DNA from: Adiantum capillus-veneris
Taxonomy: Eukaryota; Streptophyta; Polypodiopsida; Polypodiales; Pteridaceae
Direction: 5' to 3'
Assembly: GCA_014529385.2 (NCBI GenBank)
Contig: CM043963.1
Location: forward strand, 193,501-257,500
Length of the DNA stretch: 64,000 nt
The notes under the pieces are model-generated. The model was not told where the DNA came from. It made no database searches and saw nothing but the letters and a program-made list of their open reading frames with translations. Positions 1 through 10,170 of the stretch are shown in pieces (within the stretch, counting starts at the first letter, position 1; every line of letters starts with the position of its first letter). A program made the position numbers and the translations under genes.

Positions 1-2
1 TA

Positions 3-1365
3 TTTTTAGCAAATTTCAAGATGTCTTGCCGTATCAAGAGGATAGTAGCCGATCAAGAACGTGTAGAAATGTTTGAGGTGGTCCTTAGGAAAGATGCTAG
101 TACTTGGTTTGACTCTTTGCCTGAGGAAGTTAAGGTGAATTACACAGAAGTTTTGAATCGTTTTAAGAGATACTTTTTTGATCCCCAAAACACTCAAAAA
201 CTATGGCAAGACATTGTTTCTCATAAGAAAAAAGACTTAGATGACTACTACTTGTACAAGCAAGAGTTTCTACGTCTTTGGGCTCTATGGATACGAAATG
301 TTGCTAACCCTGGTGATGGTGCAGAATTTTTAAAGAAGGAGAGGTTCATAGCCGGACTCTTTCCTGACCTTAAGGTAAAAGTTGAGGCGGGTGCACCTGC
401 TACCTTTGATGCAGCTGAAACTAGGGCTGCTGAGAAATATAGGAAACTCAAGTGCGTAAGGGGAGAGGTCCCAATAGAAGGTCTTAGACCCAAAGGTAAG
501 TCACAAGCATCAACATCTAGGGAGCTTCCTGAGGTAACGGCTGAAGTGATTGAGAAGTTAAATGAATCTTTAAGCAGCCTGTCAATTCACCTTGCACAAG
601 CTGTAGGTCCAAAGGGACAAGCAAAGAAGTCAGAAGAGAGAGAGCCACAAACTAGGAGAGTCTTGCAATGTTGGAATTGCGGAGAGTCTGGACATGGGAT
701 GTATAATTGTCCTTGGCCCCGTGGAGAGCCAGGGAGACCTAACTTGAATTACCCAGTGATGAATGCAGGAGAAGGAGCTGGTCAACAACCAAGGCTTCTA
801 CAAAGGCCAAATGGACCAAGACCACCTCCACAAGGGGTAGAAGGAGTTCCACCTTTGCCAGATCCAAATGTGCATGTGGTAGAGGTGACAAATTCAAATG
901 AGGTTGACATGGAAGCCAATGGCATTAAGCGTGGCCGAGGAAAAGGTAAAGAGAAAGAGGGTGTCCCATCACAGAGTGACCATGGACAAGGCAAAAAGGC
1001 AAAGGAGACCAAGGAAGCTAAGAGGACTCGACGTCGTATCAATCTCCCAGACTTCCCTCTTGGACATGGTATGGCTCCATACAACCTGTTGGAAGACATG
1101 CGAGGTAAGGGTCCTGATATCTCATGGCCTCAGTTTCTTGCATTATGCCCACAAGTTAGGAGGGATTTAACAAAGGCAGTTAGCACTAGGAGAAAGGTAA
1201 AAGGGAGTTTTCCTGTTGTAAAAATTGCACATGCTGAAATGAACGAGGATATTACACCTGTGCTAGATTGTTACATAAAAGGAAGATTGGTTAGGAAAGG
1301 TCTAGTGGATGGGGGTGCACAAATTTGCATCATGACAGAAGGGCTCATGCAAAGACTAGGCATGC
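3..1365 (+). pseudogene. gag: A1 gag and start of protease (partial, interrupted)
   Basis: The frame is open from position 3. Comparison with A2 shows that the true start lies about 23 codons upstream, outside the window, so the ATG at 21 is internal. Gag forms the particle that packages element RNA. The capsid-like region covers 3-480. A CX2CX4HX4C zinc knuckle (CWNCGESGHGMYNC) lies near 667-710, followed by a basic, proline-rich linker. The protease begins in the same frame near 1290 with the motif VDGGAQ, in place of the usual D-[ST]-G-A. The reading frame is intact up to the CATGC at 1361-1365, where element B enters. In A2 this stretch has lost one base, so A1 preserves the original continuous gag-pro frame. 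Confidence 0.9.
1361..1365. repeat. Left target-site duplication of element B (CATGC)
   Basis: CATGC at 1361-1365 is repeated at 10166-10170, flanking the TG...CA termini of B. The uninterrupted A2 sequence at 25532-25545 has a single CATGC at the equivalent position, which confirms the empty site. Confidence 0.97.
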
Positions 1366-1940
1366 TGTGCGCTCCTTGCCGCACTGTCGAAGCAAGGGAC
1401 TTGCCAATACACCGTGTGGGAGCCCCAAACGGCTCCAAGCACACAACAAGCCTAAACTAGCAAGCTCAAGAGAACAAAGGGTGTGTCACTCACCGCTCTA
1501 CGCTCGCCTTCGTGGTGGATTCCTCGCCGCGATGAAGAAGAAGCTGCAGTCGTGCCGCGCTCAACCGCTTCGCCGCTGTCGTTCCTTCGTAATGCTCAAT
1601 CGCACACACACTCTCCCTCTCTCTCTCTCTCACACACACACACACAAGGAGGTGAAGAAGAAGAAGATGGAGATGGAGCAAGAGCACTCTTCTATTGCAC
1701 AAATGAGAGAACGAGTAAAAATTAGGTTTAGTTGGCTTTTATAGGAGCTCACCCCATTCACACTTGGGCGCCCATGCTTAACCAACTAATCCCTTGAATG
1801 TCCAAGTTAAAGTGCGCCTCTCATCGGCGATCACTCTACCTTTCTTTATTGGTCCGACAAGCCCGGTACCTGACTCTACCAAATACATAATACACGTCCG
1901 TCGTAGGTGATGGGGTGTCCGTGTGCCGTGAGGGTTAACA
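1366..1940 (-). repeat. Element B 3' LTR
   Basis: 575 bp. It matches 9579-10165 almost base for base; the main difference is the (CT)n(CA)n tract near 1612-1647. Read on the minus strand it starts TGTTAACCC and ends GCGCACA. ORFs predicted inside both LTR copies look conserved only because they are the same repeat. Confidence 0.97.
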
Positions 1941-1953
1941 TGCCCCCCTTCCT
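1941..1953 (-). other. Element B polypurine tract
   Basis: On the minus strand the 13 bases just before the 3' LTR read AGGAAGGGGGGCA. This is a typical plus-strand priming site and fixes the element's orientation. Confidence 0.85.
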
Positions 1954-3556
1954 GATGTAGATTCCGTCCTCGGAAGCTATTGAGTTGAAGTTGGTTCGTC
2001 GAGGTGGAAGAGCATTTGAGATGAATGTCCTTAGCCTTCTTCAGTCACTGCAAAATCAAACAACATTGGCACAGTAATTGCATTCTCTTAAAAAGCATAT
2101 GCAGTTTTAGGTAGACACATTGATTGGTCAAAGAATTTCAAACAATTTGGTAGCAATGAACATTAAATTGCAATGTAATCAAATGCATAAACAGATGTAA
2201 AGGTAGAAAATTAAACAAGTCTGGGGTCGCTAATTTGACGGTCGAAAAGCACTAGAGATCGAATATTAATACCATGGGTAAGCTTCTTAATTTTCTGTGG
2301 TCAATTAAGTTGTTTAATCGCGAGAGCCAAGTATTCATGTTCGAGGGCTGACTAGAGGCTATATCTAGAAAACCTTGTAGTTAAGCTACCATAAAAGGAA
2401 TTTCTCATGAAATCATCGCCTGACTGATTACTTTTTCTTTGACCCCCCAAGGTCTTTTCACAGTGATTCAATTATGAAGTGGGTGCTTATTTTGTATGCC
2501 TTGGGTTTTTTGCTTTTCAAGGAAAAGCGCCCACACTCGGAACCTCTAGGGCTCTAGTACCATAGGCAATACATGTGAGTGAAGTACCAAATTAAGCCGA
2601 GATTTCTCTTCTAGCTTAAAATTTTACATTGTGGCACTTTGATTTTTTGTTTGTTCATTTTCAGCATTTTAATTTTGTAACTTTGGGGGGTCATATAACA
2701 CTGTTACCCTCCCCAGGCTCATCACATTAGTAAACTCCCTTTATAATACTTAAGCTAAAGGTCAACAGGGTCAAGCCCACTAGAAAGCCCTAGTACATTT
2801 CATACAATGCTGCCTAAATCGGATTAAGAACCTAAGTAACCATTGCTTATTAGGAAGGCATTCCCCATGGTATTAAGAGAAGATTTCTAATACCTAGATT
2901 GGTCAAACTAGCTTAGTCGGACTGCTTGATTTTTACACCTAAACAAGTGATTATGACAAAAGATTGCATTGAATTAAATGTTTGATACTAAGCCAATGCG
3001 CTGAATATTATGCTACCAATCACAATCAAAGCAGACAAACATGGATGCAAAAAGATAAGGGCAATGCTAATGGACAAGAAACACCTGTTTGTGTCGATGG
3101 TCGCGCTTGATTTGAAGATTCCATGAAGGTCCAAATCCTATCAATAGCAACACGCTTCTTTACACACTAGGAAACAAAAGGAATACCTCCAGGAGGCACA
3201 TTAGTGGGAAAAGAGAACTTTTCTAATCACTCAACTCTAAAAGAGAAACACTCCTATCGTACTAATCTTACCTACCCTCCATACCTCAAGTGATGAGGAT
3301 CAAAGGTGTTTTATGGCATAGGTTTCTGTTTCACTGTACCAGATGTGACATGTATAGGTCTGAGTCAATGTTTTGACTTTAATGTGCATACTCGTTTGCT
3401 AATTGCTCTTGCTCTTTTTTTTTTTCTTTTTTTTGTGAGTATAAAGCTTTATATGTTCATTCCCTAAGATTGGAATTGAGAGGTCAGGGAAAAAGGTTGA
3501 GAGGGAAACAAATGAATGATGACTGTCAGCAAACACTCCCCCCTTCCTTGGGTAGA
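1954..3556 (-). other. Element B 3' non-coding region
   Basis: About 1.6 kb between the Gag-Protease stop codon and the polypurine tract. It is AT-rich, with no ORF longer than about 65 codons that makes sense and no recognisable pol remnant in any frame. In an autonomous element reverse transcriptase and integrase would occupy this place, so pol has been lost or replaced. Confidence 0.7.
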
Positions 3557-6500
3557 TCATACAGTTTGAAATGAGCTTGTCACCCTTTGAAACCAATTGT
3601 TCCAGTTGGTAATAGGTGAGGATTTTTGCCAGTAATTTTCTATTACCCTAGGTGCCTTGTCAAGCTGCAAGGGTGGTAAGGTACTCTCCCAGGATCGAAC
3701 TTGAAGTGGTTCATTAGGTGATTCTTGAACACTGGGAGGTGTGGATTCTTTTGTAGCTTCATGGAGGTCCACTAATATAGATGGAGGCTGTGTAGAAGCT
3801 TTTACCTCTATGGATGTACTACACGAGGAGCTAGAATCTTCATGGGACTCCCCCCTTCCTGAGCTAGGTGGAACAAATCGTTCTTTCTTTGGTACCCAAA
3901 CTAGCTCGGGAGCGGGTGTGTAGCATTCTGTGATTTTTTTCTTTCCACGATCATTGATTCGTTTTGGAGCTACGGGATTGGGCTCACTTGGGTCAGGTGA
4001 TAGGTAAGAGCACAATCTACGTTTTGGCACCCAGATTTGATCATTTCCTTGATAGTAGCCTTGGGCTTCCAATAGTCGTTTAGGGATCCATCGCAACATT
4101 TTCTTACTTTTCTTGGAGCGAGTGGTACGTTTCTTACAATGCTTCTGTTTTTTAGCCCTAGCTATGGTCACTAAAGAAGCTTTAGGGACCCACTTGTATG
4201 TTTTCTTCGTTACATTAGGATGAGTCTTGTTGGAAGCGATATGCATTGCTTGTAGCATATTTAAGGGTATAGGCATTTCATCCCCCTCAGGTGTTACCCA
4301 GGTCGTCCCCCTATTTCCCCAAGTGTCTATGGTTGATGCTAGGTGGACCCAATCCACATTGTCTGATTCCGTCATACCCGGTAACACATCCATGTAAGGA
4401 GAATCTTGGCCAATGTCTGTATCCTTCTTACAAGTGTAACAATATTGTAGTGGGGCCGAGTGAACTTTGGTGTCAGAGCGATGATCAATAATGGTTTTAC
4501 TCCCTAAGGGGTGTACCTTACCAGTCACCAAATCCACTCTAAGGACAGAGTCTTGGAATTGCAAATAGACATGATTTTTAGACCAATCGTGAACCATTTG
4601 TGCTTCCCTCATGAATGGTCGTCCTAAAATCATTTCATATGACATAAGGTGTTTAGAGAAATCCATTACAATGAACGTATGTCGTACCTTGTGTCCTAGA
4701 ACTTTGATCTTAAGATCCTTGAGCATCCCCATAGGTTTGGCTATGGTACCATTTGCCATCGTTACCACAATGTTAGTAACACTGAGGCGGGGTTTTCCCA
4801 TGGATTCCCAACAATCTTTTGTAACGATGCTAACTCCCGCACCACCATCAAGAATTCCCTTTATAGTTAATCCCTTGGTAGTGATGGGTAGGGTCGCATT
4901 AGACTCGTTGCCTTCAAAATACTGCCCTAATTCGTTAATGGGTACCTCGATCACAGACTCGTGTCCATCTAAGTCAAGTGATTGCACATGATTTTCCTCA
5001 TCAATCATAATTGAGTCAGGCCTATTTGGTTGCGCAAACTGCGGTAATCCCGTTCGTAGCTCTCCGTTAAGGAATGCTCGAAGTGCAAGGAATAACTCAG
5101 GATCTCCATACAGCTTTGCTATGATCGTGGTTCGGACCTCAGAAGACATGAAGTCCACTAGTTTGGCAACATTCATTGGCGTTTTGCAGGGTGTAGGTCC
5201 TTGACTAGGAACTGGTGAGGATGGAATCTCATATTCCTCAATGGGATCAGGTATTCCTTCGTTAAACATCCTTTCCAACAAGAAGGGTGTATGCTCACTT
5301 TCTGATGTCCCGTTCTCACTCCCTTCTTGGATGATACTAGATATGGCTAACGGTCTATGGTTCATGTGGGGTGGATGAACTTGCGTGGGAAACATTGTGT
5401 CATGAATTTTGATATGCATGGGTTCTGGTTCTAGTTTCCTTTGAGTCTCCTCCACTAAATCTCTTAGATGTTTCACCTGCTTAATCTCGTCTACTGGGTT
5501 TGGGTACGTCCCAATCTTCTTTTTACGATTCTTCCCTTTTTGCCCCTGCGGTTTATCTTGGGGGTCTTGGATTGGATTTGGAAACACTTGTGGTGTTTTC
5601 AGAGGCTCCTTATGGTTTACTCTTGTTCGGTTTTCATTTGGTTCCATGTTACGGTTTTCTTTGTCGGTCTTTCTCTTTGTGGTATTCGTTCTAGTCTCCA
5701 TTGTCTCGATTGAATCTGAATCATCCTCGAGGTCATTCATATACACGGGGTCATCTCCTGTTCCTATGTTTGTTTTGGAACTTGGCTTTGAATTTTCCGT
5801 ATTCTGCGACCTCGTCCTTCGTGTCTTCTTTTTCTTTGCTTGGATAACTGACGCGGTATCTCTCTCTTCGAGGATATGGCTTGGCCCTTGAAGCATGGAC
5901 CGTGTAATCGCATAAGCGGGTGCGACGGGTGGTATTGGTGATGTCACACTAGCAATTTTGACCAAATTCAGGGGTGTGATTTTAGGCGCATTTGGGTTAT
6001 AGGGGCATTGGGCAATCAAGTGATCTATGCCACAACAATTACATGTGAGTATTGGCATTGCAGACGTGCTCCCTTGATTCATTTGCATCTGTGCAGCATT
6101 CTTTTGTAGCCTAATAGGGCACTCCGCTACTCGATGTGGTCCACCACACTCGTAGCATTGAAGAGGTGGCCTCCTAGCCTGGGTGTTGATATTTTGACCT
6201 CTGGATGCGAGAGCAGCAGCTTGATAAACCGGCTTGACTTGTCCCCAACAATCTTCCATGTAGTATATAGGACATTCTTCCAATGTATCAAGTCCGTAGG
6301 CAATACTAGTGTCTATTTCCTCCTCACAGCCATCTGGATAAGCATTTGATGGCTCGCAACCCACTTGGTTCATAGGGGCGACTCTTGGATGCGGGGGCTG
6401 CGGTCCTAGCACAGGAGGTGGTAACGGTGTAGCTTGTACAACATTTTGAGATCTAGGGACCATGTGTTGCGGTAGTTGCTCAACAGGTGGAGTGGGCATC

Positions 6501-8056
6501 AATACAGGAGCTCGAGGTGCATCCGTCCAGGCTACAGGTGGTCTATTTGCCATCATACGTTTGATCATTAAACAATCCTTAGCTTGGTGACCATACCTAC
6601 CACATGCGTTGCAAGTTCCATTAAATTTTACTCTAAACGTAGGGCACTCACTAGTGCTATGTGGACCTAAGCAAATGGAACACCATTGTTGCTCCCTTCT
6701 TGGATACATGTGACTATTTTGAGGGGGTCGATTATCCTTAAGAGACTCTTGGATTGCCTTGGTGAGGTCTGTCAAGAATGTCTCAAATACCTTTGGCTCA
6801 TTGGCAATGGGCTTTGCACTCATGGGTTCATACTCAATGGCTTGTGAGCTAGTGGATCTCGTGTCGGTAGACACCCTCATGCCTGCTATCATCAAGTTGT
6901 CCTCTAATTGGATTGCATTGGCAGTGACATCTTCCCAGGTTGTGATACCTCTAATCACTAGTCCATTATAGATTCCTTCATTCCTCAACCCTCGAATGAA
7001 TCGATCAAGCAGTTGGTTATTGTTGAAGCGCTCATTTACAGGGCAACGAGAGTTTAAGTGCTTTAGACGACTAATGAAGTCCCTTACTGACTCTCCTTCC
7101 TTACGTTCGGCCTTCTGTAGCTGAGATGCTACACCCCAAAGCACACCTTCTCGTATGTACTCCTTTAGAAACAACCATCGAAGGGTAGGGTAGATTGTTT
7201 TCTCGTCCACCCTTAGGGTCGTATACCAATCTCCAGCCTTCCCACTTAATGTCAAGCTTAAGGCATTGCACTTATGTAGTTCGTTGCGTTCCCCTAAGGA
7301 CTCACATACTTGTTCAAACACTTCAATTTGTTTTCTAGCATCTTCGTCCCCATTGAATTTTTGCATGAGTTTGGCAATTTGTACTGCCTTACTTCTAGGC
7401 TTTCTATCAGATGCGTGACGCATATTTTTCGCGATAGATCGACCTATGGTTTGAGCAAACGCTGCCAAGTCACCTATGTGAGGAGGCAGGGCCGGTGGAG
7501 GTACTCTTGGAATCATATGTGGGAGAGGAACGGGTACCGGTCTTGGCATATGTGTAGATGATGCAGGATATGGAACATAACCGGGCATAGGTCCACTCGG
7601 ATAAGAGCTAGGGAGCGGCACTCGAGGAGCATAAGCAAGTGGTACAATTGGAGGTGTGGGGGCCATGTGTTCATAAGGGGCTAGAGGCACATACGGTCGA
7701 GGCCCCATATTAGGTACTACGACACTAGGTAGTGGCACTGCGCTAACCGTAGATGTCATCGGTACATTCTCTGTCAGGCTTATCCGTGGAGTGAGCACTG
7801 TGTTTTCCTTGATAGAGGGTTGAGCCAAGTTAGGGAAGCTAAAGTTTTCGCTCGGAGGCTCAGATTGCATAGAGACCCCAGGTGAAATGACATAAGATGG
7901 GTCCATGGGGCTCATTAGAGGAGTCTCCATTTGAGATAGAGTAGGCTGTTGAGCCTTGCTCGTATCTAGAAATCTCATGGGGCCAGTTGAGAGTATATTT
8001 ACCCCTCGGTTTTGCCTTTCTGATTGAATAATGCCATGGATAACATTACAGATCAT
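3557..8056 (-). CDS. gag-pro: Element B Gag-Protease polyprotein with C-terminal W-[VI]-P-K repeats
   Basis: 1499 codons, intact. Residues 1-200 are proline-rich. Residues about 205-395 form a retrotransposon Gag domain. Four zinc knuckles follow: CSICLGPHSTSEC near 460, CNACGRYGHQAKDC near 485, CYECGGPHRVAEC near 635 and CNCCGIDHLIAQC near 675. Three of them have the shortened CX2CX3HX4C spacing. A basic, acidic-patched linker leads to a retropepsin-like protease (DGGAG near 1070, ILGRPF near 1143). The last 220 residues carry four W-[VI]-P-K motifs (KWVPK, RWIPK, IWVPK, VWVPK) set in lysine-rich sequence, whose function I do not know. The translation stops without any reverse transcriptase. 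The upstream ORF is in the same frame, separated by TAA and two AAA codons, so this may be the second half of one 1.7-k-codon product. Confidence 0.9.
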   Translation of the reverse strand: MICNVIHGIIQSERQNRGVNILSTGPMRFLDTSKAQQPTLSQMETPLMSPMDPSYVISPGVSMQSEPPSENFSFPNLAQPSIKENTVLTPRISLTENVPMTSTVSAVPLPSVVVPNMGPRPYVPLAPYEHMAPTPPIVPLAYAPRVPLPSSYPSGPMPGYVPYPASSTHMPRPVPVPLPHMIPRVPPPALPPHIGDLAAFAQTIGRSIAKNMRHASDRKPRSKAVQIAKLMQKFNGDEDARKQIEVFEQVCESLGERNELHKCNALSLTLSGKAGDWYTTLRVDEKTIYPTLRWLFLKEYIREGVLWGVASQLQKAERKEGESVRDFISRLKHLNSRCPVNERFNNNQLLDRFIRGLRNEGIYNGLVIRGITTWEDVTANAIQLEDNLMIAGMRVSTDTRSTSSQAIEYEPMSAKPIANEPKVFETFLTDLTKAIQESLKDNRPPQNSHMYPRREQQWCSICLGPHSTSECPTFRVKFNGTCNACGRYGHQAKDCLMIKRMMANRPPVAWTDAPRAPVLMPTPPVEQLPQHMVPRSQNVVQATPLPPPVLGPQPPHPRVAPMNQVGCEPSNAYPDGCEEEIDTSIAYGLDTLEECPIYYMEDCWGQVKPVYQAAALASRGQNINTQARRPPLQCYECGGPHRVAECPIRLQKNAAQMQMNQGSTSAMPILTCNCCGIDHLIAQCPYNPNAPKITPLNLVKIASVTSPIPPVAPAYAITRSMLQGPSHILEERDTASVIQAKKKKTRRTRSQNTENSKPSSKTNIGTGDDPVYMNDLEDDSDSIETMETRTNTTKRKTDKENRNMEPNENRTRVNHKEPLKTPQVFPNPIQDPQDKPQGQKGKNRKKKIGTYPNPVDEIKQVKHLRDLVEETQRKLEPEPMHIKIHDTMFPTQVHPPHMNHRPLAISSIIQEGSENGTSESEHTPFLLERMFNEGIPDPIEEYEIPSSPVPSQGPTPCKTPMNVAKLVDFMSSEVRTTIIAKLYGDPELFLALRAFLNGELRTGLPQFAQPNRPDSIMIDEENHVQSLDLDGHESVIEVPINELGQYFEGNESNATLPITTKGLTIKGILDGGAGVSIVTKDCWESMGKPRLSVTNIVVTMANGTIAKPMGMLKDLKIKVLGHKVRHTFIVMDFSKHLMSYEMILGRPFMREAQMVHDWSKNHVYLQFQDSVLRVDLVTGKVHPLGSKTIIDHRSDTKVHSAPLQYCYTCKKDTDIGQDSPYMDVLPGMTESDNVDWVHLASTIDTWGNRGTTWVTPEGDEMPIPLNMLQAMHIASNKTHPNVTKKTYKWVPKASLVTIARAKKQKHCKKRTTRSKKSKKMLRWIPKRLLEAQGYYQGNDQIWVPKRRLCSYLSPDPSEPNPVAPKRINDRGKKKITECYTPAPELVWVPKKERFVPPSSGRGESHEDSSSSCSTSIEVKASTQPPSILVDLHEATKESTPPSVQESPNEPLQVRSWESTLPPLQLDKAPRVIENYWQKSSPITNWNNWFQRVTSSFQTV

Positions 8057-8062
8057 TTTTTT

Positions 8063-8737
8063 TTAATCTTCGATGCTCGTGGCACTAGAGGTGGATTGTA
8101 CGATCTCTATCCATCCTACATGGTAGGCGTGGCCAGAGTGTAGATCCGTCAACACCTCAGTGTGGAGGTCGTATGTCCAATGATCATTAATGAACAATCC
8201 TTCTAGAGTCAACGTGTTAACGGTTTCTTGTGAGGTAGAAGCAATGTTGCTCCCGGTGGTTTTACTTGTCACCAACGGTACTCTAGAGGGAACTTCTGAA
8301 GGAGGCAGCTCAACAGGGCCTTCTTGGTAAGAAGTTGGCAGGATATCCACATGGACACTCTTTGGGGGTGTGGGGTCCACGTGCGATGTGAAAGGAGAGT
8401 CCACTTCCCCACCCCCTTCGTGTGCTTCATTTGCCTCAGGTTCCGAGCGAGTAGCTCTACCTAATGTTTCCATGAAACGGCTAAACATACTAGTACTAGG
8501 CTGTGGAGCTTCGGGAGGTGCATGGCCTTCTCTCTCAGTGTTTTGGTTAGGGTATGCTTCCATGATTTCTGAGTCGGAGGAGGAATCACTAGCGGCTATT
8601 TTAGGGTCTTGGGTGGTGCTACCTTGTGTCCCCGTTGAGGGTCTAGAGCTTATCGTGGATGGGTAATGGGTGTCCATATGAACAGAGGCACCCTCAATAT
8701 GCTCGTGTTCTAGCACCCGCCCAGAGCGTAAGTGCAT
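8063..8737 (-). CDS. Element B upstream ORF (unknown, serine/threonine/proline-rich)
   Basis: 224 codons starting MHLRSGRVLEHEH and ending SIED. It is rich in Ser, Thr, Pro and Glu, with no zinc knuckle, transmembrane segment or family I recognise. The stop codon TAA is followed by AAA AAA and then the ATG of the Gag-Protease ORF in the same frame. The junction is therefore either a single nonsense mutation in a run of nine A residues, a programmed read-through or slippage site, or two cistrons. An N-terminal extension of Gag is the simplest reading. Confidence 0.65.
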   Translation of the reverse strand: MHLRSGRVLEHEHIEGASVHMDTHYPSTISSRPSTGTQGSTTQDPKIAASDSSSDSEIMEAYPNQNTEREGHAPPEAPQPSTSMFSRFMETLGRATRSEPEANEAHEGGGEVDSPFTSHVDPTPPKSVHVDILPTSYQEGPVELPPSEVPSRVPLVTSKTTGSNIASTSQETVNTLTLEGLFINDHWTYDLHTEVLTDLHSGHAYHVGWIEIVQSTSSATSIED

Positions 8738-9120
8738 GTGCTTTTGATACCCTAAGGTGTCAAAAAGTTGCTCTAGGAGGCCTTGTGACTAGTTTTTAGC
8801 GTGTTTTTTGTTTGTTTTTTTGCTAGATTTTTTAGAGCGTGTCGTGGAATGGGTTGTGTGATAGCTCGAAACGAGCGTATCGGTCAGAGGGTCGTGCCGT
8901 GCTTTACAGCCCTCCGTTTGGTCACTCTATGTCCTCGGAATCCCTAAAATTGTCAATTTCCAGTAGGGAACTAGGCCCAAACTAGAAAGTCTAAGGGTGC
9001 AAGTGGGAAGAGAAAGGAGGAGAGTGAAGGACTTGTCCCACATGCTCTCATTCTCTCTTGAGGGAGTAGGGTATATATATAAGAGTGAGTCTAGTATATA
9101 TCATAAGATTGAGGACTGAG

Positions 9121-9169
9121 GCCTGGGCCTTGGCCTGGGCTTGGGCTTGGGCTTGGGCTTGGGCTTGGG
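9121..9169. repeat. TGGGCT hexamer microsatellite in the B leader
   Basis: Seven to eight consecutive copies of TGGGC(C/T)-type hexamers are visible on the plus strand. Confidence 0.85.
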
Positions 9170-9242
9170 AAAATGATCCCGATCCCGATCTATCTTTTAT
9201 ACAAACCAACCCGTCCGTTCTAAGAGTCACGTTTTTTATTTT

Positions 9243-9466
9243 CGCAGATATGCAGAAAATTGAAAAACGCAGAAATGCAGAAATTGCAGAAAAAAACGCA
9301 GAAATTGCAGAAAATGCAGATATTGCAGAAAATTAAAAAAAATGCAGAAAATTGCAGAAATTGAAAACGCCGAACTTGAAAATGCATAAATTGCGGAAAT
9401 TGAAAAACGCAGACAATAGCAGAAATTGAAACTTGACAGCAAATGCAGAAAACGCAAAAAACAGAA
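9243..9466. repeat. Degenerate GCAGAAATT minisatellite in the B leader
   Basis: Runs of GCAGAAATT, GCAGAAAAT and GCAGAAAAC units of 9-12 bp recur more than a dozen times. The apparent ORFs on both strands here are by-products of this array. Confidence 0.8.
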
Positions 9467-9556
9467 ATCTCCACACACTCCTTCCCTGCCTTTCCTATGA
9501 TAGAAATTGCACCACAAGGAAGCGTAAAGTGCTAACCGAGCTTAGTGTAGGGCATA

Positions 9557-9574
9557 TCCCCAGCAGCGGCGCCA
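9557..9574 (-). other. Element B primer-binding site
   Basis: The minus strand reads TGGCGCCGCTGCTGGGGA four bases after the 5' LTR. It resembles the complement of the 3' end of plant tRNA-Asp with two mismatches; the tRNA identity is from memory. Confidence 0.8.
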
Positions 9575-9578
9575 AAAA

Positions 9579-9821
9579 TGTGCGCTCCTTGCCGCACTGT
9601 CGAAGCAAGGGACTTGCCAATACACCGTGTGCGAGCCCCAAACGGCTCCAAGCACACAACAAGCCTAAACTAGCAAGCTCAAGAGAACAAAGGGTGTGTC
9701 ACTCACCGCTCTACGCTCGCCTTCGTGGTGGATTCCTCGCCGCGATGAAGAAGAAGCTACAGTCGTGCCGCGCTCAACCGCTTCGCCGCCGTCGTGCCTT
9801 CGTAATGCTCAATCGCACACA

Positions 9822-9871
<50 letters not shown>

Positions 9872-10165
9872 AGGAGGTGAAGAAGAAGAAGATGGAGATG
9901 GAGCAAGAGCACTCTTCTATTTCACAAATGAGAGAATGAGTAAAAATTAGGTTTAGTTGGCTTTTATAGGAGCTCACCCCATTCACACTTGGGTGCCCAT
10001 GCTTTACCAACTAATCCCTTGAATGTCCAAGTTAAAGTGCGCCTCTCATCGGCGATCACTCTACCTTTCCCTATTGGTCCGACAAGCCCGATACCTGACT
10101 CTACCAAATACATAATACACGTCCGTCGTAGGTGATGGGGTGTCCGTGTGCCGTGAGGGTTAACA
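9579..10165 (-). repeat. Element B 5' LTR
   Basis: 587 bp. Partner of 1366-1940, with a longer CT tract at about 9830-9860. It is followed at 10166-10170 by the second CATGC duplication. Confidence 0.97.
9961..9968 (-). promoter_or_regulatory. Element B LTR TATA box
   Basis: The minus strand has CCTATAAAAGCC about 200 bp into the 5' LTR; the 3' LTR has the same motif at 1736-1743. The position fits a U3/R boundary that drives transcription of the minus-strand ORFs. Confidence 0.65.
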
Positions 10166-10170
10166 CATGC
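10166..10170. repeat. Right target-site duplication of element B (CATGC)
   Basis: Partner of 1361-1365; element A1 coding sequence resumes here. Confidence 0.97.

Larger units (their letters stand above)
8738..9556 (-). other. Element B leader (5' untranslated region)
   Basis: About 820 bp between the primer-binding site and the first ORF. It contains two simple arrays: TGGGCT hexamers at about 9121-9169 and a degenerate GCAGAAATT-type array at about 9243-9466. No convincing coding sequence. Confidence 0.7.
1366..10165 (-). mobile_element. Element B: non-autonomous Gag-Protease LTR retrotransposon (8.8 kb), complete
   Basis: The ends are TG...CA with a perfect 5-bp duplication. Two LTRs of 575 bp (1366-1940) and 587 bp (9579-10165) bound it; I count about 11 substitutions plus microsatellite length changes, roughly 2% divergence, so the insertion is fairly young. 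The primer-binding site (9557-9574) and polypurine tract (1941-1953) show that it is oriented on the minus strand. The interior holds two ORFs in one frame (8737-8063 and 8056-3557), which give Gag, four zinc knuckles and an aspartic protease. No reverse transcriptase, RNase H or integrase is present, so movement would depend on a helper element. It fits the described class of terminal-repeat elements carrying GAG (TR-GAG), with a protease added. Confidence 0.95.

Noticed and set aside
1325-1744. ORFs at 1325-1744, 1483-1725, 9433-9939 and 9696-9950 that look conserved
   Set aside because: They lie in the two LTRs of element B; similarity is due to the LTR pair, and they oppose its transcription.
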